NCBI GenBank assembly: GCA_964598695.1
Contig: CAZRDB010000148.1
Span: forward strand, 1 to 12,603
DNA: 12,603 bases
Source of the DNA: CAZRDB01 sp964598695
GTDB lineage: Bacteria > Armatimonadota > Zipacnadia > UBA1398
Direction of reading: 5' to 3'
The notes under the pieces were generated by a model. That model saw nothing but the letters and a program-made list of their open reading frames with translations, did no database searches and had not been told where the DNA came from. The translations under genes were made by a program, and so were the position numbers. Of the stretch, positions 6,492 through 12,603 are shown piece after piece. How positions within the stretch are numbered: position 1 is the stretch's first letter; the number at the start of each line of letters is the position of its first letter.

Positions 6492-6698
6492 ATGAGGCGA
6501 GTGACCCTGCTGGCGTGCGCCGGTCTGCTCCTGTCCGCTCTCGTCCTTGGCTGCAAGCCCTCGACCCCGCCCAGTTCGGGCCAGATGGGCGAGGTCGCCG
6601 GCGGCGTGAAGCAGCGGGCCGAGCAGGCCACGGCCAAGGTCAACCAGGTCCGCGGCGAGCAGAACCAGACCGCGGAGAACGAGACGGCCGATCGTTAG
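6492..6698 (+). CDS. Small lipoprotein of unknown function
   Basis: A 68-residue protein with a lipoprotein signal peptide: MRR, a hydrophobic stretch, then ALVLGC with Cys21 as the lipidation site. The -2 Leu is less typical than Ala or Ser, but Gly-Cys and the overall pattern are right. The mature part is 48 residues, Ser/Pro-rich at first and then hydrophilic, with many Lys, Glu, Gln and Asn. It has no Cys beyond the lipidated one, and helical propensity from about residue 36 (GGVKQRAEQATAKVNQVRGE). This resembles small entericidin-like or other envelope lipoproteins only in size and layout, so I give no function. AAGGGGAG (6476-6483) sits eight bases before ATG 6492, which fixes the start. 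It lies 125 bp after the prepilin-like gene and probably has its own promoter. Confidence 0.72.
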   Translation: MRRVTLLACAGLLLSALVLGCKPSTPPSSGQMGEVAGGVKQRAEQATAKVNQVRGEQNQTAENETADR

Positions 6699-6700
6699 GG

Positions 6701-6714
6701 CGGGGGCGCCCCCG
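6701..6714. repeat. GC palindrome after the lipoprotein gene
   Basis: CGGGGGCGCCCCCG is a perfect 14-bp palindrome beginning three bases after the lipoprotein stop codon. It could form a 5-bp hairpin with a GCGC loop. A T-run is missing, so an intrinsic terminator is only a possibility. Confidence 0.3.
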
Positions 6715-6822
6715 GCGCTCTCCCCGACTTGTCCCTGAGCAGTCCCCCGGCAGCACGCGCGCGAGGTCTCGCCGACCGCGCGGGCGCTGCCGCACACCTG
6801 AACCACGAACGGAGGATCCTCG

Positions 6823-7671
6823 ATGGTGCGCCAACGGCTGCGTCAGGCCCTGGGCTACCTCGGCTCGGGCCTGATCGCGCTCTTCCCGGCGGCCGTCACG
6901 ATCTGGGTGATCAGCGCCGTGGTGCGCTGGTTGGCCGACGTGTTCGGCCCGCACTCGGTGATCGGCAAGCTGCTGCAGCCGAAGGACGTGGGCGGCCCTG
7001 CCCACGGCCTGATCATGGCCGGCGTGTACATCGTCGCCCTGCTGCTCATTGTCCTGCTGGGCTACAGCACCCAGCGGCGGGCTTCGACGTGGGTCATGCA
7101 GCTCGTCAACCTCTTCTTCAGCCGGTTCCCGATCGTCAACCGCGTCTACAGCGCGCTCCAGCAGGTCGCCAACGTGATGCGCAGCCAGGCCGGCGACGAG
7201 GCCCAAGCGATCGCGAAGTTCGGCGACGTCTGCTACGCCCGGTACGCCAACCTCTGGGTCATCGCGATGCTCACCTCGCGCCGCGTGTACCGCGTGGGCG
7301 GCGAGCCGCACGTCCAGATCTTCCTCTCCACCTCGCCCATGCCCGCGACCGGCTTCCTGTACCTCGTGCCGATCGACGATGTCCTCCTGACCAACCTCGA
7401 CATCGAGGCCTACACCAAAGTCGTGGTCTCCTTCGGTTCGCTCACCTCACAGACTCTGCCGCGCGATACCAAGCAGTGGAGGCTGCGCGTGGCTGGTGGC
7501 GCGGTCGAGGCCGATACCGGGGAGGCCGGGGCGGAGGAGGCCCACCCGGCCGAGACCGAGGCCGAGGCGCCCAGGCCCAAGCGGACCCGCCGCCGCAAGA
7601 CCACCGAGCCCGAGCCGCCGGCCGACGAGCCGGCGGGCGACGCGACGGACGGAGCGGAGAGCCCCGAGTGA
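6823..7671 (+). CDS. DUF502 family membrane protein
   Basis: A 282-residue member of the DUF502 family of inner-membrane proteins, whose biochemical role is not known. Two membrane segments are clear: about 12-34 (LGSGLIALFPAAVTIWVISA) and 62-80 (GLIMAGVYIVALLLIVLLG). The family's conserved core follows: FPIVNRVYSALQQV (102-115), then FLSTSPMPATGFLYLVPIDD (167-186), matching the usual TsPnPtsGfl-fVP signature, and LDIEAYTKVVVSFG. From about 225 onward there is an added disordered tail rich in Glu, Ala, Pro and a basic patch (RPKRTRRRK), longer than in many homologues. ATG 6823 has GGAGGA (6811-6816) upstream. Its TGA overlaps the GTG of the phosphoesterase gene (GTGA), so the two are translationally coupled. 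Confidence 0.88.
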   Translation: MVRQRLRQALGYLGSGLIALFPAAVTIWVISAVVRWLADVFGPHSVIGKLLQPKDVGGPAHGLIMAGVYIVALLLIVLLGYSTQRRASTWVMQLVNLFFSRFPIVNRVYSALQQVANVMRSQAGDEAQAIAKFGDVCYARYANLWVIAMLTSRRVYRVGGEPHVQIFLSTSPMPATGFLYLVPIDDVLLTNLDIEAYTKVVVSFGSLTSQTLPRDTKQWRLRVAGGAVEADTGEAGAEEAHPAETEAEAPRPKRTRRRKTTEPEPPADEPAGDATDGAESPE

Positions 7672-8615
7672 ACGGGGAGGATGCCCGCCTCGGCCCTCCG
7701 GAGACCTGGGAGCGGTACGGAGACCCGCGGCCCCCAGGCTACTCTCGCGTGCGCCAGGCGCTCGAGCGTGCGATCCGGACGTGCTTCGTCGGCGACTGGC
7801 CCGCCCGCCTCTACGGCCTCCAGTGCCGCCCGCGGCATCTGCCGGAACTCGTCCGCCACCGGGTCCGGCTGCGCTCGCTGGAGCCCGGGCCGGCGCTCCG
7901 CGTCGCGTTCCTCACCGACCTGCACTTCGGCCCTACCGTCCCCACGTGGTTCCTGCGCCGCGCCATCGAGCGCGCCCTCGCGCTGCGGCCCGACCTGATC
8001 CTCCTGGGCGGCGACATCCTCATGCTCGACCGTCGCGGCTACGCCGACGCGGTCTCGACCCTCTCGCTGCTCCGGGCGCCGCTCGGCGCCTACGGCGTGC
8101 TCGGCAACCACGATCTGTGGGTCTCGCGCCGGCTCGCGGAGCAGCTTCATGCGGAGGCGGGCGTCACGCTGCTCACCAACCGCGGCGTGACCCTCTCGAC
8201 CCGGCTGGGTCCCCTCTACCTCGGCGGCGTCGACGACGACTGGTCGGGCGCACCGGACGCCGAGGCCGCGCTCGCCGGCCGCCCGCCGGGAATCCCGTCG
8301 ATCCTGCTCGCGCACAGCCCGGCGAGCCTGCTCGCGCTGGGGAGCCGTCCGCCCGATCTCGCGCTCTGCGGCCACAGCCACGGCGGCCAGATCTGCCGGC
8401 CGAGCGGCAGGCCCTTGTGGGTCCCTCACGCCGAGACGGTCGGGCTCGCCGCGGGCTGGGGGCGGTTCGGGCGCACCCACGCCTACGTGAGCCGTGGGCT
8501 GGGCTGCGCCGAGGTCGCGCTCCGCGCCTACTGCCCCCCGGAGATCACCCTGTTCCTACTCGAGGGCCCCGCGGGCGCTACGGCCCCGCCCACCACGGAA
8601 GAGGATCGGTGCTGA
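7668..8615 (+). CDS. Metallophosphoesterase (YkuE-like calcineurin fold)
   Basis: A 315-residue calcineurin-like phosphoesterase. All five metal-binding blocks are present in order: FLTDLHFG (Asp84, His86), LLGGDIL (Asp116), LGNHDLW (Asn147, His148), LLAHSP (His216) and CGHSHGGQ (His236, His238). The GHSHGGQ form and spacing fit the YkuE/YaeI-like group, which hydrolyses phospho-mono- or diesters; some members act on phosphorylated lipids. Unlike many of these there is no N-terminal membrane anchor or Tat signal, but about 75 unassigned Arg-rich residues precede the domain, so it is probably cytoplasmic. The start GTG 7668 overlaps the DUF502 stop by four bases. No in-frame ATG lies near. The 3' end overlaps the convergent tsaD gene by 38 bp. 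Coupling to a DUF502 membrane protein suggests an envelope-associated role, but this is inference. Confidence 0.88.
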   Translation: MNGEDARLGPPETWERYGDPRPPGYSRVRQALERAIRTCFVGDWPARLYGLQCRPRHLPELVRHRVRLRSLEPGPALRVAFLTDLHFGPTVPTWFLRRAIERALALRPDLILLGGDILMLDRRGYADAVSTLSLLRAPLGAYGVLGNHDLWVSRRLAEQLHAEAGVTLLTNRGVTLSTRLGPLYLGGVDDDWSGAPDAEAALAGRPPGIPSILLAHSPASLLALGSRPPDLALCGHSHGGQICRPSGRPLWVPHAETVGLAAGWGRFGRTHAYVSRGLGCAEVALRAYCPPEITLFLLEGPAGATAPPTTEEDRC

Positions 8616-9594
8616 CGCAGTCGAGCATCAGGTCGTCGACCCTCCCCGCCGCGAGCGCCACGCAGCCCGCCGCCGCCACCATCGCCCCGTTGTCGGTACA
8701 GTACCGCAGCGGCGCGAGCGTCAGGCGGATCCCGGCCGCGCCGCACAGCTCGGCCAGCCGCGCGCGAAGCAGCGCATTGGCGGCGACCCCACCGCCCACG
8801 GCCAGCTCGGTGGCGTCCCTCTCGCGGCAGGCCCGGACGGCGTTGCGGGCGAGCGGCTCGACGACCGCCCGCTGGAACCCGGCCGCGATGTCGGCCTGGC
8901 GGGCGCGCGCCTCCTCGGGGCCGAGGCGCTCCGCGAGCCGCACGACGGCCGTCTTCACGCCGCTGAACGAGAAGTCGAGCGAGTCGTCGAGGTCGGCGAT
9001 GGGCAGCGGGAAGGGATCGGAGGCGCCCTCCGCCACCCTCTGGACGGCCGGGCCTCCCGGGTAGCCGAGGTCGAGGTGGCGCGCGACCTTGTCGAACGCC
9101 TCGCCCGCGGCGTCGTCCCGCGTCTCGCCGAGGAGCTGCATGTCGAGCCAGTCTGGCGCCCAGATCAAGTCGGAGTGACCGCCCGAGGCGACCAACCCGA
9201 CGAAGGGCGGCCGCGGCGGCGCCTCACAGTCGAGCCGGCTCGCGTGGAGGTGAGCCTGGATGTGGTGGACCCCGATCACCGGCTTGCCGACCGCCCAGGC
9301 GTACGACTTGGCCGCGGTCAGACCCACCACGAGCGCCCCGATCAGACCGGGCCGGTTGGTCACGGCGATCCCGTCGATCTCCGCGAGGGCGCAGCCCGCC
9401 TGCTCGAGCGCGGCGGCGATGACCACATCGATCCGCTCGAGGTGGCGGCGCGAGGCGATCTCGGGCACCACGCCGCCGAAGCGGGCATGGACCTCGGTCT
9501 GCGAGGAGACGACATTGGCGAGCACCCGCCAACCGTCCTCCACCACCGCTGCCGAGGTGTCGTCGCAGGAGGACTCGATCCCGAGAACCCTCAT
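8578..9594 (-). CDS. tsaD: tRNA N6-adenosine threonylcarbamoyltransferase TsaD
   Basis: The 338-residue catalytic subunit of the t6A machinery. It transfers the threonylcarbamoyl group from threonylcarbamoyl-AMP to adenosine-37 of ANN-decoding tRNAs, working with TsaB and TsaE in the cytoplasm. It opens MRVLGIESSCDDTSAAVVED, the standard family start. Other landmarks are the metal-binding His111 and His115 in HHIQAH (110-115), the ASKHA phosphate-loop region VTNRPGLIGALVVG (78-91), SGGHSDL (137-143), GEAFDKVAR (164-172), FSFSGVKTAVV (208-218), VGGGVAANALLR (267-278) and YCTDNGAMVA (298-307). Length is normal and nothing is missing. ATG 9594 overlaps the stop of tsaB-rimI (ATGA). It is last in the tsaE, tsaB-rimI, tsaD operon, and its end overlaps the phosphoesterase gene on the other strand. 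The partner gene tsaC is not in the window. Confidence 0.97.
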   Translation of the reverse strand: MRVLGIESSCDDTSAAVVEDGWRVLANVVSSQTEVHARFGGVVPEIASRRHLERIDVVIAAALEQAGCALAEIDGIAVTNRPGLIGALVVGLTAAKSYAWAVGKPVIGVHHIQAHLHASRLDCEAPPRPPFVGLVASGGHSDLIWAPDWLDMQLLGETRDDAAGEAFDKVARHLDLGYPGGPAVQRVAEGASDPFPLPIADLDDSLDFSFSGVKTAVVRLAERLGPEEARARQADIAAGFQRAVVEPLARNAVRACRERDATELAVGGGVAANALLRARLAELCGAAGIRLTLAPLRYCTDNGAMVAAAGCVALAAGRVDDLMLDCVSTDPLPWWAGP

Positions 9595-10766
9595 GGACCC
9601 GCCTCCTCACGCTGGGCGGCCCGGTAGTCCTCGAGCCGCTGGAGAGTGGCTGGGTCGGTGAGGCTGAGCCGCACGAGAACGGCGTCCTCGGCCGTGTCGA
9701 AGTAGTAGCCCTTGCGCAGACCGCACTGCTGGAAGCCGAGGCCCGCGTAGAGCGCCTCGGCGGCGACGTTCGAAGCCCGATACTCGAGTGTGACCCACCC
9801 GAAGCCCATCCGCTGGCAGATCCCCAACAGCGACAGCATCAGCCGCCGGGCGATGCCCCGCTTGCGGTGGCCCCGGTGGACGGCGATCGAGGCCACGTGG
9901 GCCTTCCGGTGGAGGAACCAGGCCACCGCGTAGCCGACCACGCCCGAGCCGGGCGTCTCGGCGACCAGGTAGACCGCCGCCTGCGAGGCGCGGAAGTCGC
10001 GCTCCAGCTCCTCGCGCGGCCAGGGCGTGAGGAAGCAGGCCTCCTCGAGCGCCAGGATCGCGGGGAGATCCTCCGGACGCGAGCGGCGCACCCGGACCGC
10101 CGGCGGGCGCCAGAGCGCGGGCCCGAGCCCGCTCTTCTCCTCCGGCTGGGAGACGCGGATGTAGACGGGGACCACCAGCGACGGGTCCTGCGGCGCCCGC
10201 GCGAGCGCGAGATCGGCCAGGACCGCGGCCGAGGGGTGCTCCGCGCCGGGGAGCACCTCAACCTCGACATCGGGGCAGTCGCGCCACGCGGCCCCGACGG
10301 GGACGGCAGCGGGGTACTCGGCCAGGAAGGCGAGCGCGTCTCGCTTCAGCAGCGGCACGGGCCCCAGAGTGCAGCCCGTACCGGCCTCGTCGAGCGCGAC
10401 GAAGACCTCGTCGGACTTCGACTCGACCGCCACCGCGAGGGTCCGGTCGGAAAGCCCGGCGCGGCGTGCCTGCTCGGACAGGATCTCGACGGCGCTGAGG
10501 CCCACGATGGGGACCGAGAGCGCGGCGGCGATCGCGCGTGCGGCCGTCACGCCGATCCGGGTGCCGGTGAACGAGCCAGGACCGAGATCGACCGCGACGC
10601 CCGTGAGGTCGGCGGGCGTGAGACCCGCGTCGCGCACGAGCGAATCGGCCTGGGATAGCAAGATCTGCGCCAGGACGCGTCGCGCCTCGAAGGCGAGGCA
10701 ACGACGGCCGCCGGCCCCGAGCGCGATCGAGGCGAAGCGCGAGGTTGTCGAGAGAGCCAGGATCAC
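9591..10766 (-). CDS. tsaB-rimI: TsaB-RimI fusion: t6A subunit joined to ribosomal S18 N-acetyltransferase
   Basis: One 391-residue frame encodes two proteins that are usually separate. Residues 1-205 are TsaB, the non-catalytic TsaD partner. It begins VILALSTTSRFASIALG, has LGPGSFTGTRIGVTAARAIA (61-80), VAVESKSDEVFVALD and ends near VPVYIR (199-204). After a short linker, 223-368 is a GNAT acetyltransferase of the RimI type, which acetylates the N-terminal Ala of ribosomal protein S18. It shows VRVRRSRPEDLPAILALE, the acetyl-CoA loop VHRGHRKRGIARRLM (296-310), LEYRASNVAAEALYAGLGF (327-345) and YYFDTAEDAVLVRL (354-367). The frame is open upstream, but GTG 10766 was chosen because it overlaps the tsaE stop (GTGA) and TsaB homology starts exactly there. 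No stop or frameshift separates the domains. Confidence 0.93.
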   Translation of the reverse strand: MILALSTTSRFASIALGAGGRRCLAFEARRVLAQILLSQADSLVRDAGLTPADLTGVAVDLGPGSFTGTRIGVTAARAIAAALSVPIVGLSAVEILSEQARRAGLSDRTLAVAVESKSDEVFVALDEAGTGCTLGPVPLLKRDALAFLAEYPAAVPVGAAWRDCPDVEVEVLPGAEHPSAAVLADLALARAPQDPSLVVPVYIRVSQPEEKSGLGPALWRPPAVRVRRSRPEDLPAILALEEACFLTPWPREELERDFRASQAAVYLVAETPGSGVVGYAVAWFLHRKAHVASIAVHRGHRKRGIARRLMLSLLGICQRMGFGWVTLEYRASNVAAEALYAGLGFQQCGLRKGYYFDTAEDAVLVRLSLTDPATLQRLEDYRAAQREEAGP

Positions 10767-11242
10767 AGCGTTTCCACCACGTGCCAACGGTCTTCGAGGG
10801 CGCCCGCGTGGGAGAGCAGGTGAATCGCGCGGGCGCGGTCGGTGCCCTCGAACCGGACTTCCAGGTGGCAGGTGGGGACCAGCTCCGGGAAGCGGTATGC
10901 CCATTCTACGGCAACCGTCGCGCCATGCTCGTCGGCGGTTTGGGCCAGCCCGAGCGCCTGGGCCTCGGCGGCGGTCTCGAGCCGGTAGAAGTCGGCGTGG
11001 AGCAGCGGCGGCTCCGTCTCGTAGAGCGTCATCAGCACGAAGGTCGGGCTGCGGACCGCCCGCGTGTAGCCCATTGCCCGGGCGAGACCGCCGGCAAAGG
11101 TCGTCTTGCCGGCCCCGAGGGGGCCGTGGAGAACGAGCCAGTCGCCCCTCCGCAGCAGGGGGCCCAGGCGCTCGGCGAGGGCCACCGTCTCCTCGGGCGA
11201 GGCGGTGTGTACGACATGGGAGCGGGGTGCGGTACGGCTCAC
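10763..11242 (-). CDS. tsaE: t6A biosynthesis ATPase TsaE
   Basis: A 159-residue P-loop ATPase that binds the TsaB-TsaD complex and is needed for its turnover in t6A tRNA modification. The Walker A is GPLGAGKTT (40-48, Lys46). SPTFVL (65-70) and LHADFYRLE (81-89) are the family-specific strands, and VEWAYRFPE (112-120) supplies the conserved Glu-Trp. The N-terminal TASPEETVALAERLG matches the usual start of TsaE. The start is GTG 11242. There is no convincing Shine-Dalgarno before it; a GAGGAG lies inside the gene just before codon 20, but starting there would remove conserved residues. It is the first gene of the operon, overlapping tsaB-rimI by four bases (GTGA). Upstream is a 171-bp divergent intergenic region. 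Confidence 0.95.
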   Translation of the reverse strand: MSRTAPRSHVVHTASPEETVALAERLGPLLRRGDWLVLHGPLGAGKTTFAGGLARAMGYTRAVRSPTFVLMTLYETEPPLLHADFYRLETAAEAQALGLAQTADEHGATVAVEWAYRFPELVPTCHLEVRFEGTDRARAIHLLSHAGALEDRWHVVETL

Positions 11243-11325
11243 AGCCCGGAGGTTCGCCGCTCGCGGCGGCGACCCTCCCCCGGCTACCCGCTGAACCGGG
11301 CGGCGGCTCCCGGCTTTATGGAAGA

Positions 11326-11347
11326 GACGACTTCGGCCGGAGTCGTC
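11326..11347. repeat. Strong hairpin in the divergent tsaE / secreted-protein leader
   Basis: GACGACTTC-GGCC-GGAGTCGTC forms nine pairs (one G-T) with a four-base loop. Downstream, ACCGA (11356-11360) and TCGGT (11392-11396) enclose a second stem, GCCCGG (11369-11374) with CCGGGC (11383-11388), just before the Shine-Dalgarno at 11399-11405. The 171-bp gap between 11242 and 11414 must hold both promoters. I could not identify clear -35/-10 pairs or a known riboswitch in it. Confidence 0.4.
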
Positions 11348-11413
11348 ACGCAGGCACCGAGCGAGCGAGCCCGGGCATGGGTCCGGGCCGGTCGGTTTGG
11401 AGGAGATGTGGGC

Positions 11414-12603
11414 ATGTCAACCAACGACAACCGGCGGCTCAGCCCCCGGCGGGCGGCACCCTTGGTGCTGATCGCGCTCGTGTCGATCGCGGCGCTTCTG
11501 GCGCCGGCGGGACCCGCGCTCGCGGGCGAGACGGCTGCTCCCACGGCCAGCGCGCCGCCGCCGGCCATCCCGGCTCCCGTTGCGGAGCGAACGCGCGTGG
11601 CGCTGGCCGACGTGAGCGACGCGTCGCACTACAAGCCGGTCGACCTCTCGGACGCGACACGGGTCAGTCTGATCACCGCGATGCTCGATGCCCAGCGCAT
11701 CGAGATCGTGCCGATGGACGAGGTCGCCAAGGCCCTCGAGGAGCTGCAATACCAGGCTCCACTGGAGGATGACCAGCTCCAGAAGGTCGGCCAGGCGGTG
11801 CGCGCCCAGATCGTCGTGGCCGCGCGCTGCATCGAGGCCCGGTACGACGACTACCTGCACCGCGCCTCGGCCGTGTTGCGCGTACGGATCCTCGACACGC
11901 GCTCCGGCCTCGCCGTCCGTACCTGCCAGGTGCGCGGCGAGAGCGCGCGCAACGGCCACCCGCTCGGCGAGCGCCAGCTCATCGAGGACGCCGTGCAGGA
12001 GGCGAGCTACCTCGCCGTCGAGGAGCTGAAGCGCAACCTGGTGACGGTCGGGACCATCGGCCTCGCCTTGAGCGACGACCGGGTGCGCGTCTCCCTCTCC
12101 TCGATGGAGGGGGTGGCTCCCGGGACGAAGCTGCAGGCCTGGGAGAACGGCCGTCGCGTCGCCGACCTGGTCATCACCGAGGTCAGCGAACTCGGCTGCG
12201 TCGCCAAGGTCACCGGCGGCGACTACCAGGACCTCAAGCCCGGCATGACGGTCTACGTGACCGAGCATCCGACGCCCGAGGACCGGGTGCCGAGCGGCGA
12301 CGGAGAGAAGAAGGACGGCGGCAAGCGCCACAGCAAGTGGGGCACTGTCGCGGCCGTCATCCTCGGCCTCGGCCTGCTGTACGTCGCCTACCGCGAGATC
12401 ACGCGTTCCCGCGACGGAGGCGGGCTGCTGGCCAGCTTCCGGGGCATCCAGGACCGCGCCCAGATCCAGAGCGGCCAGACGGTCGAACTGCAGGTGGGCT
12501 TCACAAACTCACGAGGCCAAGCCATTCCCGATGACACTGAAGTCATCTTCTCGCTCCGCGCCGCCGCGAGCGCGCAGGCCACCACGCGTCAGGCCGCGCC
12601 CTA
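11414..12603 (+). CDS. Large secreted protein, CsgG/LpoB-like plus Ig-like region (partial)
   Basis: The frame is open from ATG 11414 to the right edge (396 codons, no stop). Residues 1-37 are a Sec signal peptide with a basic n-region, a hydrophobic core and the cleavage site PALA before GE. Residues 58-205 resemble the CsgG/LpoB/TolB-N type of envelope domain: RVALADVSD, then IEIVPMDEVAKALEEL, then VGQAVRAQIVVAARCIEA and a long strand with DTRSGLAV. Residues 208-283 look like a small beta-barrel of the FlgT-C kind (MEGVAPGTKLQAWENGRRV, then LKPGMTVYV). A charged Lys/Gly stretch precedes a hydrophobic helix (309-325, TVAAVILGLGLLYVAY). From about 345 an invasin/Big-type Ig repeat seems to begin (SGQTVELQVGFTNSRGQAIP). 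GGAGGAG (11399-11405) supports the start. Function is unknown; an envelope assembly or surface role is inferred from the domains. Confidence 0.72.
   Translation, partial: MSTNDNRRLSPRRAAPLVLIALVSIAALLAPAGPALAGETAAPTASAPPPAIPAPVAERTRVALADVSDASHYKPVDLSDATRVSLITAMLDAQRIEIVPMDEVAKALEELQYQAPLEDDQLQKVGQAVRAQIVVAARCIEARYDDYLHRASAVLRVRILDTRSGLAVRTCQVRGESARNGHPLGERQLIEDAVQEASYLAVEELKRNLVTVGTIGLALSDDRVRVSLSSMEGVAPGTKLQAWENGRRVADLVITEVSELGCVAKVTGGDYQDLKPGMTVYVTEHPTPEDRVPSGDGEKKDGGKRHSKWGTVAAVILGLGLLYVAYREITRSRDGGGLLASFRGIQDRAQIQSGQTVELQVGFTNSRGQAIPDDTEVIFSLRAAASAQATTRQAAP

Noticed and set aside
10767..10904. 46-residue N-terminal extension of TsaB-RimI
   Set aside because: It lies in another frame over the tsaE end and is Pro/Arg-rich. 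TsaB homology starts at GTG 10766.
11243..11340. Cyclic-di-GMP (GEMM) riboswitch on the minus strand before tsaE
   Set aside because: AAAGCCGGGAGCC and GGGTAGCCGGG look superficially similar, but the other conserved GEMM blocks and the tetraloop/receptor pairing are absent.
1..12603. CRISPR arrays, tRNA or rRNA genes, transposases
   Set aside because: No regularly spaced repeats, no tRNA T-loop consensus in a cloverleaf context, and no transposase motifs or terminal inverted repeats were seen.

Overview
The window is GC-rich bacterial DNA, gene-dense, with no RNA genes, insertion sequences or CRISPR arrays that I can see. The best clue to its origin is the prepilin-like protein at 5644-6366. 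Its N-terminus (FTLIELLVVIAIIAILAAI, then FPVFAKAREKARQ) and its C-terminal H-X9-DG motif are typical of the very large pseudopilin families of Armatimonadota, and to a lesser degree of Planctomycetota and relatives. I therefore infer an Armatimonadota-like organism; no rRNA or marker-gene phylogeny was possible.

Left part (1-5503). The start of a zinc-ribbon protein runs out of the left edge on the minus strand. A plus-strand pair follows: a one-domain cupin and a secreted right-handed beta-helix (pectate-lyase-3-like) protein. They converge on a minus-strand pair, a PLP-dependent DegT/DnrJ/EryC1/StrS aminotransferase followed by a neutral-ceramidase-fold hydrolase. An AraC-family regulator is transcribed divergently from the aminotransferase. 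The 144-bp region between them holds a recognisable promoter and three CWATCCRYRY-like direct repeats. The block looks like an accessory carbohydrate or amino-sugar module with its own regulator.

Centre (5504-6698). Downstream of the AraC gene is a near-perfect thiamine pyrophosphate (TPP) riboswitch aptamer with a sigma70-like -10 box upstream. It ends seven bases before the start codon of the prepilin-like gene, not of a thiamine gene, and no thiamine gene is present in the window. The Shine-Dalgarno sequence is the conserved 3' strand of the aptamer itself. This is the most surprising object here. A 68-residue lipoprotein follows.

Right part (6823-12603). A DUF502 membrane protein and an intact metallophosphoesterase share a GTGA stop/start overlap on the plus strand. 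The phosphoesterase gene overlaps convergently with the end of a compact minus-strand operon for tRNA t6A modification: tsaE, a tsaB-rimI gene fusion, and tsaD, each joined by 4-base overlaps. Divergent from tsaE, behind a structured leader, starts a large secreted protein with a CsgG/LpoB-like region, a membrane segment and a bacterial Ig-like region. It runs off the right edge.
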